From: Curvibacter soli
GTDB taxonomy: Bacteria; Pseudomonadota; Gammaproteobacteria; Burkholderiales; Burkholderiaceae_C
Reading direction: 5' to 3'
Assembly: GCF_029211125.1 (NCBI RefSeq)
Contig: NZ_JARGEN010000058.1
Location: 62,001 to 126,000 of the forward strand
DNA length: 64,000 bases
Shown: positions 18,969-28,242 of the stretch, piece by piece
Numbering within the stretch: the stretch's first letter is position 1
Layout: each line of letters opens with the position of its first letter
The notes under the pieces: generated by a model
Seen by the model: only the letters and a program-made list of their open reading frames with translations
Database searches by the model: none
Told to the model about the DNA's origin: nothing
Translations under genes and position numbers: made by a program

Positions 18969-19822
18969 GCGGCCCTCACGGGACGGGAAAACAGCCCCTG
19001 CGGGCGGGTCAGCAGCGTGGCGATGAGCAGCGCGAAGGTCAGCACGTCGACCCAGCTCGGCGCGAAGGTGTAGCCCAGTGCGCGCACCATGCCGATCAGC
19101 AGCGAGGCAGCCACCGCGCCGCGGATGTTGCCCAGGCCGCCGAGGATCACCACGATGAAGCAGTCGATGATGGTGTTGGTGGCCATGCCCAGCTCCACCG
19201 GGAACAGCGGCGCGGCGATGGCCCCGGCCAGGCCCGCGAGCGCGGCGCCGAGCGCGAACACCGACGTGCGCACCGCCGAGGCCGGCAGGCCCAGCAGGCG
19301 CACCATCTCGCCATCGCTGCTGGCCGCGCGCACCAGCATGCCGAAGGTGCTGCGCTCCAGCAGCAGGAACAGGCCCAGGCACGCCGCCGCGCCCAGGCCG
19401 ATCACGAACAGGCGGTAGACGGGGATGGTGCTGCCGGCGACCTGCAGCGTGCCGGACAGCGCGGGCGGCATGGCGGCCTCCTGGTAGCCCAGGCCCCAGA
19501 CGAACTTGACCAGCTCGCCGATGACCAGGATGAAGCCGAAGGTCAGGATGATCTGGTAGAAGTGCGGGCGCTGGTAGATGGGCCGCAGCGCCAGCCGCTC
19601 CATCAGCGCGCCGGCGACGCCGGTGAGCAGCGTGGCCAGCACCACGCCGGCGGTGAACGAGCCGGTGCGCCGGCCGATGTCGAACGCCAGGTAGGCGCCC
19701 AGCATGTACAGCGCGCCGTGGGCGAAGTTGATGACGCCCAGCATGCCGAAGATGAGAGTGAGGCCCGACGCCAGCAGGAACAGCAGCATTCCCAGGCTCA
19801 GGCCGATGATGAGGGTGGACAT
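18965..19822 (-). CDS. livH: Branched-chain amino acid-type ABC permease LivH
   Basis: A 285-residue permease with eight or so helices. Starts MSTLIIGLSLGMLLFLLASG and contains FGMLGVINFAHGALYMLGAY, the standard LivH signature, and the cytoplasmic EAA-like loop FGMLVRAASSDGEMVRLLG. It follows livK after a 58-base gap and overlaps livM. Confidence 0.93.
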   Translation of the reverse strand: MSTLIIGLSLGMLLFLLASGLTLIFGMLGVINFAHGALYMLGAYLAFDIGRRTGSFTAGVVLATLLTGVAGALMERLALRPIYQRPHFYQIILTFGFILVIGELVKFVWGLGYQEAAMPPALSGTLQVAGSTIPVYRLFVIGLGAAACLGLFLLLERSTFGMLVRAASSDGEMVRLLGLPASAVRTSVFALGAALAGLAGAIAAPLFPVELGMATNTIIDCFIVVILGGLGNIRGAVAASLLIGMVRALGYTFAPSWVDVLTFALLIATLLTRPQGLFSRPVRAA

Positions 19823-19880
19823 GGCGGCAGCGGTTGGTGCGGCGCTGGCGGGCCGGCAAGGCGACCCGCCAGGCGGAGAA

Positions 19881-21071
19881 TCAGGGCTGGCAGCCCTCGA
19901 ACACCTCGGTGGGCGGGAAGACCTTGGCGATCTGCATCACGTAGGCCGGCTGCGGCGGCGCGCCCTTGGCGACCACGCCCCACAGGCCGTCCTGCATGGC
20001 CTGGTGGTCGCAGGCGCGCATGGACTTGCGGCCCTCCACCGATTGGTCGTTGACGCTGCTCTCGAACGCGGTGACCCATTTTTCCTTGTCCCAGGAGCCG
20101 GTCTTGTCCACCACGTCGAGCCACCAGCGCATGCCGTCGTAGGCCTCGCCCGCCGCGCTGGAGGGGAACTCGTTGTACTTCTTGCGGTAGGCCTCGACGA
20201 AGGCGCGGTTGGCCGGGCTGTCCACCGAGAAGTGGTAACGCACGCCCGACTGCACGCCGATGGAGGCCGGGCCCACGCCCGCGGCCATGGTTTCGTCGGC
20301 GATCACGGGGCCGAAGATGGCGCGGCTGGCGCCCAGGTTCACCTGGCCGGCCTGCTTGACCATGGTCACCGCGTCCGAGCCGGTCATGAACAGCGCCACG
20401 CCGTCGGCGTTGGAGCGGGCGATCTTGTCCACGATGGACGAGTAGTCGCGGTTGCCCAGCGGCGCGAAGTCGGCGCCGACGATCTCCACGCCGGCCTTCT
20501 CGGCTTCCTTGCGGTACCACTCCCAACTGTCGCGCGTGGCCTGGTAGTCGGCCGTCACGCCATAGATGCGCTTGAGCTTTTTGTCCTTGGTGAACGCCAG
20601 CGCCATGCGTTGCTCCATGCCCAGCGTGTTGGAGGTGCGGAAGGTGTAGCGCGAGCCGCCGGGCACGGTGATCTTGTCGTCGGCCGACATGGTCACCAGG
20701 TGCGGTACCTTGCGCTGCCTGGCGATGTTCATGATGGCGATGGTGGAGGCCGAACTGACGGCGCCGAAGATCATCTGCACGTCGTCGGAAATCAGCCGCG
20801 TGACCTTCTGCACGGCGGGCTGCGGCTTGGTCTCGTCGTCTTCCCAGAGCACCTCGATGGGTTTGCCCAACACCTTGCCGCCGCGCTGCGCGATGGCGAC
20901 TTCCACGCCCTTGCGCATGTCCTCGCCGAAGATGCCGTAGGTGCCCGAGAGCGACACCACGCCGCCGATCTTGAACGTGGCCGGTTCCGCCGCGTGGGCC
21001 CAGCCCGCTGCCAGCAGCCCCGCCGCCAGCCCGGCCACCAGTGCCCGGCGTCCTTTCATGTATTGCTGCAT
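19881..21071 (-). CDS. Periplasmic substrate-binding protein of the Liv-type ABC transporter
   Basis: A 396-residue type I periplasmic binding protein. The signal peptide MKGRRALVAGLAAGLLAAGW-AHA is cleaved after AHA, with twin Arg but no full Tat motif. Mature segments FKIGGVVSLSGTYGIFGEDMRKG and IFGAVSSAS are the usual ligand-pocket loops of Peripla_BP_6 proteins. The long insertions around residues 120-200 are more like ABC receptors for aromatic acids or amides than classical LivK, so the ligand is uncertain. First gene of the operon; its upstream region holds two inverted repeats. Confidence 0.88.
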   Translation of the reverse strand: MQQYMKGRRALVAGLAAGLLAAGWAHAAEPATFKIGGVVSLSGTYGIFGEDMRKGVEVAIAQRGGKVLGKPIEVLWEDDETKPQPAVQKVTRLISDDVQMIFGAVSSASTIAIMNIARQRKVPHLVTMSADDKITVPGGSRYTFRTSNTLGMEQRMALAFTKDKKLKRIYGVTADYQATRDSWEWYRKEAEKAGVEIVGADFAPLGNRDYSSIVDKIARSNADGVALFMTGSDAVTMVKQAGQVNLGASRAIFGPVIADETMAAGVGPASIGVQSGVRYHFSVDSPANRAFVEAYRKKYNEFPSSAAGEAYDGMRWWLDVVDKTGSWDKEKWVTAFESSVNDQSVEGRKSMRACDHQAMQDGLWGVVAKGAPPQPAYVMQIAKVFPPTEVFEGCQP

Positions 21072-21095
21072 GTCTTGTCTCCTTTGGTTGCGATG

Positions 21096-21157
21096 GCGTG
21101 ATTAATATCTCACGCAAGATCATTGATATGTTACGTGCGATGGTATGGCATTCCATA
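21096..21157 (-). promoter_or_regulatory. Candidate operators upstream of the liv-type operon
   Basis: Two inverted repeats lie 25-90 bases before the binding-protein start: GCGTGA-N8-TCACGC (21096-21115) and TATGG-CATT-CCATA (21144-21157, within TGGTATGGCATTCC). The second resembles the TGGTATNCCA-like sites of FCD-type GntR regulators, and the operon encodes such a regulator. Binding is inferred, not shown. Confidence 0.4.
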
Positions 21158-21203
21158 GGGGTTAACGCGGGGGGCACGAGTCCCCCGGCATCCTGCGCCA
21201 GGC

Positions 21204-21229
21204 AAAAAAATGCCGGGCGAACCCGGCAT
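21204..21229 (-). terminator. Rho-independent terminator after ketopantoate reductase
   Basis: Perfect 8-bp stem ATGCCGGG/CCCGGCAT (21210-21217 with 21222-21229) and tetraloop CGAA. Read on the minus strand it is followed by a run of seven T (complement of A 21204-21210). It lies about 100 bases past the panE stop and before the liv-type operon promoter, in the right direction for panE. Confidence 0.8.
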
Positions 21230-21234
21230 CTTGT

Positions 21235-21300
21235 CAATTGCTATCAAAAATATAGCTATCAGCGCCCGTATTTATTGCGCTAGCGGTCGATTTTGCTTGG
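21235..21300 (+). repeat. Dispersed Comamonadaceae-type repeat, copy c
   Basis: Contains GCTATCAAAAATATAGCTATC (stem-forming), then GCGCTAGCGGTCGATTTTGCTT. Same family as copies near 5.1, 6.9, 32.0, 39.5 and 57.0 kb. Between panE and its terminator. Confidence 0.6.
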
Positions 21301-21326
21301 AGTTGCGGAGAAATTCAGCAATAGGT

Positions 21327-22307
21327 TCAGTACAGCCCCAGCACACGCGCTTTCAGCCGTGCCAGGCCCAGCAGCGCGTCGGTGAAGGGCGTTGCCACGC
21401 CGGTCAGTTGTCCCAGCTCGCGCACGGAGCCGACGAGCGCGTCCAGTTCCACGGGGCGGCCCGCCTCCACGTCCTGCAGCATGGATGTCCTGACGGCGCC
21501 GAGCTTGCGCGACACCTGCTGCCGGTCCTCCGGATCTTCGGCGATCGGGATGCCGATACGCGCGCCGATTTCCCTGGCCTCACACATCACGCGCGTCGTG
21601 AACTGGTGCACGAGATCGTCGTCGAGGATGCGATCGATCGTCGCGCCGGTCAGCGCGCTCACGGGGTTCATGGTCATGTTGCCCCAGAGCTTGAACCAGA
21701 CGTCGCGCTGGATCTGCTCCGACACCGGTGCCTCGATGCCGCCCTGCGCCAGCAGCGCGGACAGCGCCTGCACGCGCGGCGTGATGTGCCCAGAGGGCTC
21801 GCCGATGATGACCTTGCGCCCGCCCGGGTTGTGGCGCGCCGCGCCGGGCCCGTCGAGCGAGCAGCTCGCATGCACCACGCAGCCCACCACGCGCGCCGTG
21901 GGAATGGCCTGGGCAATCGCGCCGTCCGGGTCCACCGAGCGCAGCCGCGTGCCTTGCAGCACGCCGCCAAAGCCGTCGAGGAACCACCATGGCACGCCGT
22001 TCATGGCCGTCAGCACCGTGGTGCCGGGGCCGATCAGCGGACCGATGCGCCGCGCCACCTCGGTGAGTGCCGGTGCCTTCACGGCCACGATCACGAGGTC
22101 CTGCACGCCGAGCACGGCGGGGTCGTCGCTGGCCTGCACGGGCGTGTGGATGTCGCCGTCGGGGCTGGTCAGCCGCAGGCCGTGTTCGCGCAGCGCCGCC
22201 AGCGTGGCGCCGCGCGCCACCACGGCCAGCGGTGCGCCCGTGTGCGGGGCCAGCCGCGCGCCCAGCCAGCCGCCGATGGCGCCGGCGCCGTAGATGCATA
22301 TCTTCAT
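21327..22307 (-). CDS. 2-dehydropantoate 2-reductase family protein
   Basis: A 326-residue NADPH-dependent reductase of the PanE/ApbA family, which reduces ketopantoate to pantoate in CoA synthesis. The N-terminal Rossmann motif is GAGAIGGWLG (from residue 7). The catalytic Lys/Glu helix of the C-terminal domain is represented by VWFKLWGNMTMNPVSALT. I chose ATG 22307 (MKICIYGAGAIGG). The family also contains paralogues acting on other 2-oxoacids, so the symbol is left open. Confidence 0.85.
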   Translation of the reverse strand: MKICIYGAGAIGGWLGARLAPHTGAPLAVVARGATLAALREHGLRLTSPDGDIHTPVQASDDPAVLGVQDLVIVAVKAPALTEVARRIGPLIGPGTTVLTAMNGVPWWFLDGFGGVLQGTRLRSVDPDGAIAQAIPTARVVGCVVHASCSLDGPGAARHNPGGRKVIIGEPSGHITPRVQALSALLAQGGIEAPVSEQIQRDVWFKLWGNMTMNPVSALTGATIDRILDDDLVHQFTTRVMCEAREIGARIGIPIAEDPEDRQQVSRKLGAVRTSMLQDVEAGRPVELDALVGSVRELGQLTGVATPFTDALLGLARLKARVLGLY

Positions 22308-22622
22308 GTCAGTTATCCATGGCGCTCGCGCGCCACCCGCATCGCATGAAACTGGCGCAGCCCAATGCCAGGGATACCGCGCAACCGGCTTTGCCGGGCC
22401 GCCGGTATCGCCCCCGGCGAGGGGGTTGGCGGCCACACGCAGTGGGCGAGCCTGGGGGAGTGTTCCATCTCAGGCGGGGTCCGGCTTCCCGGCGCTGCGG
22501 GAGGATTGCGGCGGGGCTCATGGCTCATCTCCTGGTCGTCGTGGCGGGCGGGGCGGGGCCCGCCCCAGGGCGCACAGTATCGCCGTTTTGCGCATCCGCC
22601 CCGGTGATAGGCTTGGCATCCG
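22308..22622. other. Intergenic region between panE-like gene and radA
   Basis: A 315-base gap between divergent genes. Bases about 22401-22480 are a REP-like repeat (see separate entry). GGGCGGGGCGGGGCCCGCCC around 22548-22567 can fold into a GC hairpin. No gene was supported; promoters for both genes must lie here, but no clear -35/-10 pair was picked out. Confidence 0.4.
22401..22480 (-). repeat. REP-like intergenic repeat, copy 1
   Basis: Contains GGCGGCCACACGCAGTGGGC, closely matching GGCAGCCACACGCAGTGCGC at 33376-33395, and flanked in both by C/G-rich runs and a TGTTC box. I know this CACACGCAGTG sequence as a frequent intergenic repeat of Comamonadaceae genomes. Confidence 0.55.
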
Positions 22623-23999
22623 ATGTCCAAGGAAAAAACGATCTACACCTGCAGCGAATGCGCCGGCACCAGCCCCAAGTGGCTCGGCAAGTGCCCGCAC
22701 TGCAACGCCTGGAACACGCTGGTGGAAGGCATGCCCGACACACCGGGCCGCAACCGTTTCGGCACGCCGCGCTTCCAGGCGCTGGCCAGCACCGCCGAGG
22801 TGGCCGTGCTGGCCGACATCGAGGCCACCGACGTGGCGCGCACGCCCACGGGCATCGACGAGTTGGATCGCGTGCTCGGCGGCGGCGTGGTGGAGGGCGG
22901 CGTGGTGCTGATCGGCGGCGACCCGGGCATCGGCAAGTCCACGCTGCTGCTGCAGGCGCTGGACGCGCTGGAGCGCGCTGGCCTGTCCACCCTGTACGTG
23001 ACGGGCGAGGAAAGCGGCGCGCAGGTGGCGCTGCGCTCGCGCCGCCTGGGGCTGGAGCAGTCGCGGGTGCAAGTTCTGGCGGAAATCCAGTTGGAGAAGA
23101 TGCTGGCCACCATCGACGCGCTGCACCCCGCGGTGGCGGTGGTCGATTCGATCCAGACCGTGTATTCGGAACAGCTCAGCAGCGCGCCCGGTTCGGTGGC
23201 CCAGGTGCGCGAATGCGCGGCCCACCTCACGCGCGCGGCCAAGGCCAGCGGCACCGCCATCGTGCTGGTGGGCCATGTGACCAAGGAAGGCGCGCTGGCT
23301 GGTCCGCGCGTGCTGGAGCACATGGTGGACACGGTGCTGTACTTCGAGGGCGACACGCACAGCAGCTTTCGCCTGGTGCGCGCGATCAAGAACCGCTTCG
23401 GCGCCGTCAACGAGATCGGCGTGTTCGCCATGACGGAGAAGGGTCTGAAGGGCGTCTCCAACCCCAGCGCGATCTTCCTGAGCCAGCACAGCGAGCCCGT
23501 GCCGGGCAGTTGCGTGCTGGTCACGCTCGAAGGCACGCGCCCGCTGCTCGTGGAAATCCAGGCCCTGGTGGACGGCGGGGGGCCCAGTCCGCGGCGGCTC
23601 TCGGTGGGGCTGGAGCGCGACCGCCTCGCCATGCTGCTGGCGGTGCTGCACCGCCATGCGGGCATCGACTGCATGGACCAGGACGTGTTCGTCAACGCCG
23701 TGGGTGGCGTGCGCATCAGCGAGCCGGCGGCGGATTTGGCTGTAATGCTCGCCATCGCGTCCAGCCTGCGCGCCAAGCCGCTGCCCAAGGGCTTCATCGC
23801 CTTCGGCGAAGTGGGGCTGGCCGGCGAGGTGCGGCCCGCGCCGCGCGGCCAGGAGCGGCTGCGCGAGGCGGCCAAGCTCGGCTTTTCCGTGGCCGTGGTG
23901 CCCAAGGCCAATGCGCCCAAAAAACCCATCGAGGGGCTGGCCATCCATGCGGTCGAGCGGGTGGAGGAGGCCATCGCGCTGCTGCGGCAGCTGCAATAG
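22623..23999 (+). CDS. radA: DNA repair protein RadA
   Basis: A 458-residue RecA-like branch-migration helicase that helps process recombination intermediates. N-terminal C4 zinc finger (Cys 10, 13, 24, 27), Walker A GGDPGIGKST near residue 100, the RadA-specific motif IKNRFGAVNEIGVF near 255, and a C-terminal Lon-protease-like domain (EVGLAGEVRPAPRGQERLREA). Start MSKEKTIYTCSEC is standard. Complete. Confidence 0.96.
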   Translation: MSKEKTIYTCSECAGTSPKWLGKCPHCNAWNTLVEGMPDTPGRNRFGTPRFQALASTAEVAVLADIEATDVARTPTGIDELDRVLGGGVVEGGVVLIGGDPGIGKSTLLLQALDALERAGLSTLYVTGEESGAQVALRSRRLGLEQSRVQVLAEIQLEKMLATIDALHPAVAVVDSIQTVYSEQLSSAPGSVAQVRECAAHLTRAAKASGTAIVLVGHVTKEGALAGPRVLEHMVDTVLYFEGDTHSSFRLVRAIKNRFGAVNEIGVFAMTEKGLKGVSNPSAIFLSQHSEPVPGSCVLVTLEGTRPLLVEIQALVDGGGPSPRRLSVGLERDRLAMLLAVLHRHAGIDCMDQDVFVNAVGGVRISEPAADLAVMLAIASSLRAKPLPKGFIAFGEVGLAGEVRPAPRGQERLREAAKLGFSVAVVPKANAPKKPIEGLAIHAVERVEEAIALLRQLQ

Positions 24000-24027
24000 C
24001 CGGCGCCGCTTTGCGACAATGCGGGCC

Positions 24028-24459
24028 ATGAATCTGACCCGAATACTCGTTCCCCTGGGCTGCCTGGCGCTGCTGGCGGCGGCCTGGCGGGCCTATGGAT
24101 GGATGGGCGCAGCGGGCGTCGCGGGCGGTCTGGTGATGTGGGCGATGCTGCACTACACGCGGCTCATGAAGGTGCTGGGGCGCGCGGCGGAGCGGCCCGT
24201 CGGCTACGTCGCCAGCGCCGTGATGCTCAACGCCAAGCTCAGGCCCGGCATGACGCTGATGCACGTGGTGGCCATGACCCGCGCGCTCGGCGCCCAGCAG
24301 TCGCCCGCCGGCCAGCAGCCCGAGGTGTTCCGCTGGACCGACGGCACGCAGTCGCACGTGACGGCAGAATTCCGCAATGGCCGCGTGCGGCACTGGACGC
24401 TGTGGCGCCCGCCCCAATCCGACGACGCGCAACCTGCCGCCGAGACTCCGGCACCGTAA
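24028..24459 (+). CDS. Small membrane-anchored protein of unknown function
   Basis: A 143-residue protein with two N-terminal hydrophobic segments (about 5-24 and 28-45, VPLGCLALLAAAWRAYGW and GVAGGLVMWAMLHYT), then a soluble part with LNAKLRPGMTLMHVVAMTRALG and FRWTDGTQSHVTAEFRNGRV. No catalytic motif. It follows radA by 28 bases and precedes ilvE. ATG 24019, three codons earlier, is also possible. I do not recognise the family by name. Confidence 0.7.
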   Translation: MNLTRILVPLGCLALLAAAWRAYGWMGAAGVAGGLVMWAMLHYTRLMKVLGRAAERPVGYVASAVMLNAKLRPGMTLMHVVAMTRALGAQQSPAGQQPEVFRWTDGTQSHVTAEFRNGRVRHWTLWRPPQSDDAQPAAETPAP

Positions 24460-24508
24460 AATCGCGGGCTTTGCGACACCTGTAAACCCGCTTATCGAGG
24501 ATTTCCCC

Positions 24509-25447
24509 ATGAGTTCCGCAATCCCTTCGCTGGCCGACCGCGACGGCAAGATCTGGTTCGATGGCGAACTGGTCGACTGGCGCGACGCCAAGATCCATGT
24601 GCTCACACACACGCTGCACTATGGCTGCGGCGTCTTCGAGGGCGTGCGCGCCTACGCCGCCCTGGGCGGCACATCGATCTTCCGGCTCGAAGACCACACC
24701 GAGCGCCTGTTCAACAGCGCCAAGGTGCTGCGCATGAAGATCCCGTTTTCGAAAGAGCAGGTCAACGAGGCGCAGAAGGCCGTGGTGCGCGCCAACAAGC
24801 TGCAGAGCTGCTACCTGCGCCCGCTGGTCTGGATCGGCTCCGAGAAGCTCGGCGTCAGCCCCAGGGGCAACACCGTGCATGCCATGGTCGCGGCCTGGAG
24901 CTGGGGCGCCTACCTGGGCGAGGACGGCATGAAGCGCGGCATCCGCGTGAAGACCAGCAGCTACACGCGCCACCACGTCAACATCACGATGACGCAGGCC
25001 AAGGCGGTGAGCAACTACACCAACTCCATCCTCGCCAACATGGAAGCCACCGACGACGGCTACGACGAGGCCCTGCTGCTGGATGCATCGGGCTTCGTTT
25101 CCGAAGGCTCGGGCGAGAACGTCTTCATCGTCAAGGGCGGCGTGGTCTACACGCCCGACCTGTCGGCGGGCGCCCTCAACGGCATCACGCGCAACACCAT
25201 CCTGCACATCGCCAAGGATCTGGGCCTGGAAGTGGTGCAAAAGCGTATCACGCGTGACGAGGTGTACATCGCCGACGAGGCTTTCTTCACCGGCACAGCG
25301 GCGGAAGTCACGCCCATCCGCGAGCTTGACCGCGTGGAGATCGGCAGCGGCGCGCGCGGGCCCGTGACCGAGAAGATCCAGGGCGCATTCTTCGACATCG
25401 TGAACGGGCGCAATCCGCAATACGCCCACTGGCTCGCAAAGGTGTAA
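24509..25447 (+). CDS. ilvE: Branched-chain amino acid aminotransferase
   Basis: Class IV PLP aminotransferase, 312 residues, performing the last step of Val, Leu and Ile synthesis. IlvE features are the start region KIWFDGELVDWRDAKIHVLTHTLHYG, the PLP lysine in the MTQAKAVSNYTNS segment region, the EGSGENVF loop and TGITRNT-like NGITRNTI. ATG 24509 gives the usual N-terminus. Followed after four bases by a small zinc-finger gene, probably co-transcribed. Confidence 0.95.
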   Translation: MSSAIPSLADRDGKIWFDGELVDWRDAKIHVLTHTLHYGCGVFEGVRAYAALGGTSIFRLEDHTERLFNSAKVLRMKIPFSKEQVNEAQKAVVRANKLQSCYLRPLVWIGSEKLGVSPRGNTVHAMVAAWSWGAYLGEDGMKRGIRVKTSSYTRHHVNITMTQAKAVSNYTNSILANMEATDDGYDEALLLDASGFVSEGSGENVFIVKGGVVYTPDLSAGALNGITRNTILHIAKDLGLEVVQKRITRDEVYIADEAFFTGTAAEVTPIRELDRVEIGSGARGPVTEKIQGAFFDIVNGRNPQYAHWLAKV

Positions 25448-25451
25448 CCCC

Positions 25452-25661
25452 ATGTCCAGCGCATCCGCCGTAGAACTGCTTGCCAAGGACCTGAACCCGC
25501 AGGGCGGCGTGTTCTGCCCCAACCCCAAGGCCGCCATGCAGCTATGGAATGGCCACCCGCGCGTCTTCCTCGACGTGGCGCACACGGGCGAGGCCAAGTG
25601 CCCCTATTGCGGCACGGTCTACCGCCTGAAGGCGGGCGAGGCTTTCCGTTCCGCGCATTGA
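25452..25661 (+). CDS. Zinc-finger (CHCC) domain protein
   Basis: A 69-residue protein with zinc ligands Cys 22, His 35, Cys 50 and Cys 53 (VFCPNP, NGHPRVFLDV, AKCPYCGTVYRL). This is the CHCC zinc finger related to the mitochondrial complex I subunit NDUFS6. In proteobacteria it commonly follows ilvE, as here. Molecular role unknown. Confidence 0.88.
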   Translation: MSSASAVELLAKDLNPQGGVFCPNPKAAMQLWNGHPRVFLDVAHTGEAKCPYCGTVYRLKAGEAFRSAH

Positions 25662-25780
25662 GTGCCGCCTTGCCTTGGGCCGGGCCCGATGCCCGGCCAT
25701 GGCTGCCCCGGCAACGCATGGCAACGTCATGCGCTTGCAACATTCTCCATACTCGGCTTTCAGCAATTCCCCGCCATTGA

Positions 25781-27085
25781 TTGATGAAGCCTCCTTCCTT
25801 CCTCCACGCCATGCCGTGGCCCCGGCAGCTCGCCACCCTGGCGGCATTCATGGTTCCAGGGCTTGCGCTGTGGCTGCCGTCCGGCTATTCCTACGGTGCC
25901 GGGCTTTTGTTCGTCGGCGCACTGCTGACCATTCGCCGCTGGCCTTTCCAGCAGCATGACCGGCTCACGTACTTGCTGGCGATTCTGATGCTCGCGATGG
26001 CCGTCCTGTGGATCGCCTTGTCCGACCCGCGCGAGCATGCGGGCCAGTGGGACCGGCCCGTCAAGTTCTTGCTGGGCGCGGGATGTCTGCTGTTCGTCAC
26101 GATCAACCCGCCCCGGCCCCAGGCGCTGTTCTGGGGGCTGGTCGTGGGGTGCTTCGGCGCGGGCGCCATCGCTGCCTGGCAGGTGTACGTCAAGGGCGCC
26201 TGGCGGGCCTCCGGCCACACCAATGCGATCCAGTACGGCAACCTGGCGCTGCTGCTGGCCGTGATGCTGGCCATGCTGGCCCTGGGCTTGCGGCGCCAAT
26301 TGACGCGGCCGGTCAAGCTGCTGGCCCTGGTGGCCGTGCTGGCGGGGCTCAACGCATCGGTGCTGTCGCTGTCGCGCGGTGGGTGGCTGGCCTTGCTGGT
26401 CGCTACGCCGGTCGGGCTGGTGCTGCTTTTCCAGATCCGCCGCCAGGCGCTCTGGAAGGCGGTCGTCGGGCTGGTCGCTGCGGTGGCAATCGTCTGCGCC
26501 TTGAATTTTGACCTGGTGACGCAGCGCTGGGGGTCGATGGAGAGCGAGGTGCAGACCTACGACCAGCGCGGCGATGCCGACACCTCCGTCGGGCAGCGCC
26601 TGGAGCATTGGCGGCTGGCCTGGGACATGGGCCGGGAACGCCCGCTCCTGGGCTGGGGCGTGGCCGGCTACCTGGCCGAGAAAGCGGCCCGCGTGGCGGC
26701 GGGCAAATACCACACCTCCATCCTGGAATACATCTACGTCCACAACGAAATGCTGGACCTGTTCGTGAAAGTCGGCCTGGCGGGCATGGCCGTGGTGCTG
26801 TGCTTCTACGCCCTGCCCATCTACATGTTCTGGCCCAGCCGCGCACGCCTGGCCGCCTGGGATGCGCAGCCCAGGCTGCGCAGCCAGGTGCTGGCCTTGC
26901 GGCTGTGCGGCCTCTGCATTCCGGTGCTGTACATCGGGTTCGGCCTGACGCAGGTGTTTTTCGCCCACAACAGCGGGATCATGTTCTACCTGTTTTCGAA
27001 CATGCTGGTGTGGGCCGCCCTGCTGGGGCTGGAGCGCCAGTTGCCCGGGTCCGCCGCGCCACCCGCCAACGCCGCCCCCCACTGA
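25781..27085 (+). CDS. O-antigen ligase family protein (WaaL-like)
   Basis: A 434-residue membrane protein with about eleven to twelve helices and a periplasmic loop (about 235-320) between helices, the architecture of Wzy_C/WaaL enzymes that join O-antigen or other glycans to lipid A core. SLSRGGWLALL (conserved Arg) and the loop WDMGRERPLLGWGVAGYL, then HNEMLDLFVKVGLAG (conserved His), are family landmarks. MM start at 25781. First gene of the glycan cluster. Confidence 0.85.
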   Translation: MMKPPSFLHAMPWPRQLATLAAFMVPGLALWLPSGYSYGAGLLFVGALLTIRRWPFQQHDRLTYLLAILMLAMAVLWIALSDPREHAGQWDRPVKFLLGAGCLLFVTINPPRPQALFWGLVVGCFGAGAIAAWQVYVKGAWRASGHTNAIQYGNLALLLAVMLAMLALGLRRQLTRPVKLLALVAVLAGLNASVLSLSRGGWLALLVATPVGLVLLFQIRRQALWKAVVGLVAAVAIVCALNFDLVTQRWGSMESEVQTYDQRGDADTSVGQRLEHWRLAWDMGRERPLLGWGVAGYLAEKAARVAAGKYHTSILEYIYVHNEMLDLFVKVGLAGMAVVLCFYALPIYMFWPSRARLAAWDAQPRLRSQVLALRLCGLCIPVLYIGFGLTQVFFAHNSGIMFYLFSNMLVWAALLGLERQLPGSAAPPANAAPH

Positions 27086-27087
27086 CC

Positions 27088-28242
27088 GTGGCGGATCCGC
27101 AGGCATCCAGCTCTTGCGCCGCACCCGCGGGCGCGGGCCTGCCCCGGGTGCTGCATTTCGTCACCGGGGGTTTTTCGGGTGCGACGCAAATCGCGCTGGA
27201 GCTGGTGCAGGCACACCGGGCGTCGGGCAATTTCGAGCCGCTGCTGGTATTGCGCAGAAAACGCCACACGGACCCGGCGCGCATCGCCGCCCTGCGCGCG
27301 CAGGGCGTGGCCGTCGAGGTGGTGGCCGGCTGGTCGCATGCGGCGACGGTCTGGCAGCTCATGGCCATCTGCCGCGGGTTCCGGCCCGACATCCTGGTGG
27401 CCCATGGTTTCAGCGAGCATCTCTGGGGCCGCTACGCGGGCCTGCTGGCGCATGTGCCGCACCTGGTGCACGTGGAGCACAACGCGCGCGAGCGCTACAC
27501 CCGCCTGCGCCTGGCGCAGGCGCTCTGGCTGGGCCGGCGTACGGACGCCATCGTGGGCTGCTCGGAGGGCGTGCGGCAGAGCCTGCTGCAGCGCGGATTC
27601 CCGGTGGAAAAAACCCTGGCGATCCCCAACGGCATCCGGCTGCTGCCCTACGTCCAGGCGCCGCAGCACCCGCTTGCCGAACGCACGCCGGGCATCGTCA
27701 TGGCGGCGCGGTTCGGGCGGCAGAAAGACCACGCCACGCTGCTGCGCGCCCTGGCCCTGCTGCGCGAGCGCGGCCATGCGCCGCCCGTGCTGCTGGCGGG
27801 CGGCGGCAAGGTCGGCGCGCGCCGCGCCGCCGAACGGCTGTGCCGGAAGCTGGGGCTCGACGGGCAGGTGCGTTTCGTCGGCTTCTGCGACGACGTGCCC
27901 GGCCTGCTGATGACACACCGGATCTGCGTGCTGGCGACCCACTACGAAGGCATGCCGCTGTCGCTGATCGAGGGCATGGCGGCGGGCTGCGCCGTGGTGG
28001 GCAGCCGCGTGACCGGCGTGCAGGAGGTGATCGACCATCGCCGCAATGGTCTGCTGGCCGAGCATGCAAGCCCGGCATCGTGGGCCGATGCGCTGGAATA
28101 CCTGCTGCGCAATGGCGCCGAGGCCGCGCGCATGGCCGATGCGGCGCGTGCCGACGCGCAGCGCCTCCATGGCCTGGAGACGATGGCCGGGCGCTACGAG
28201 GCGCTGTTCCAGTGCCTGCTCCGAGGAGGGCCGCCGCAATGA
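27088..28242 (+). CDS. Glycosyltransferase family 4 protein (GTG start)
   Basis: A 384-residue GT-B fold enzyme. The N-terminal acceptor domain has a conserved glycine-rich start (VLHFVTGGFSGATQIALELV). The donor domain holds VMAARFGRQKDHATLLRAL and the EX7E-like ATHYEGMPLSLIEGMAAGC, typical of GT4 sugar transferases. The GTG at 27088 comes just after the ligase stop (27085) and is the only start near the conserved N-terminus. Product: core or surface polysaccharide, sugar unknown. Confidence 0.85.
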   Translation: MADPQASSSCAAPAGAGLPRVLHFVTGGFSGATQIALELVQAHRASGNFEPLLVLRRKRHTDPARIAALRAQGVAVEVVAGWSHAATVWQLMAICRGFRPDILVAHGFSEHLWGRYAGLLAHVPHLVHVEHNARERYTRLRLAQALWLGRRTDAIVGCSEGVRQSLLQRGFPVEKTLAIPNGIRLLPYVQAPQHPLAERTPGIVMAARFGRQKDHATLLRALALLRERGHAPPVLLAGGGKVGARRAAERLCRKLGLDGQVRFVGFCDDVPGLLMTHRICVLATHYEGMPLSLIEGMAAGCAVVGSRVTGVQEVIDHRRNGLLAEHASPASWADALEYLLRNGAEAARMADAARADAQRLHGLETMAGRYEALFQCLLRGGPPQ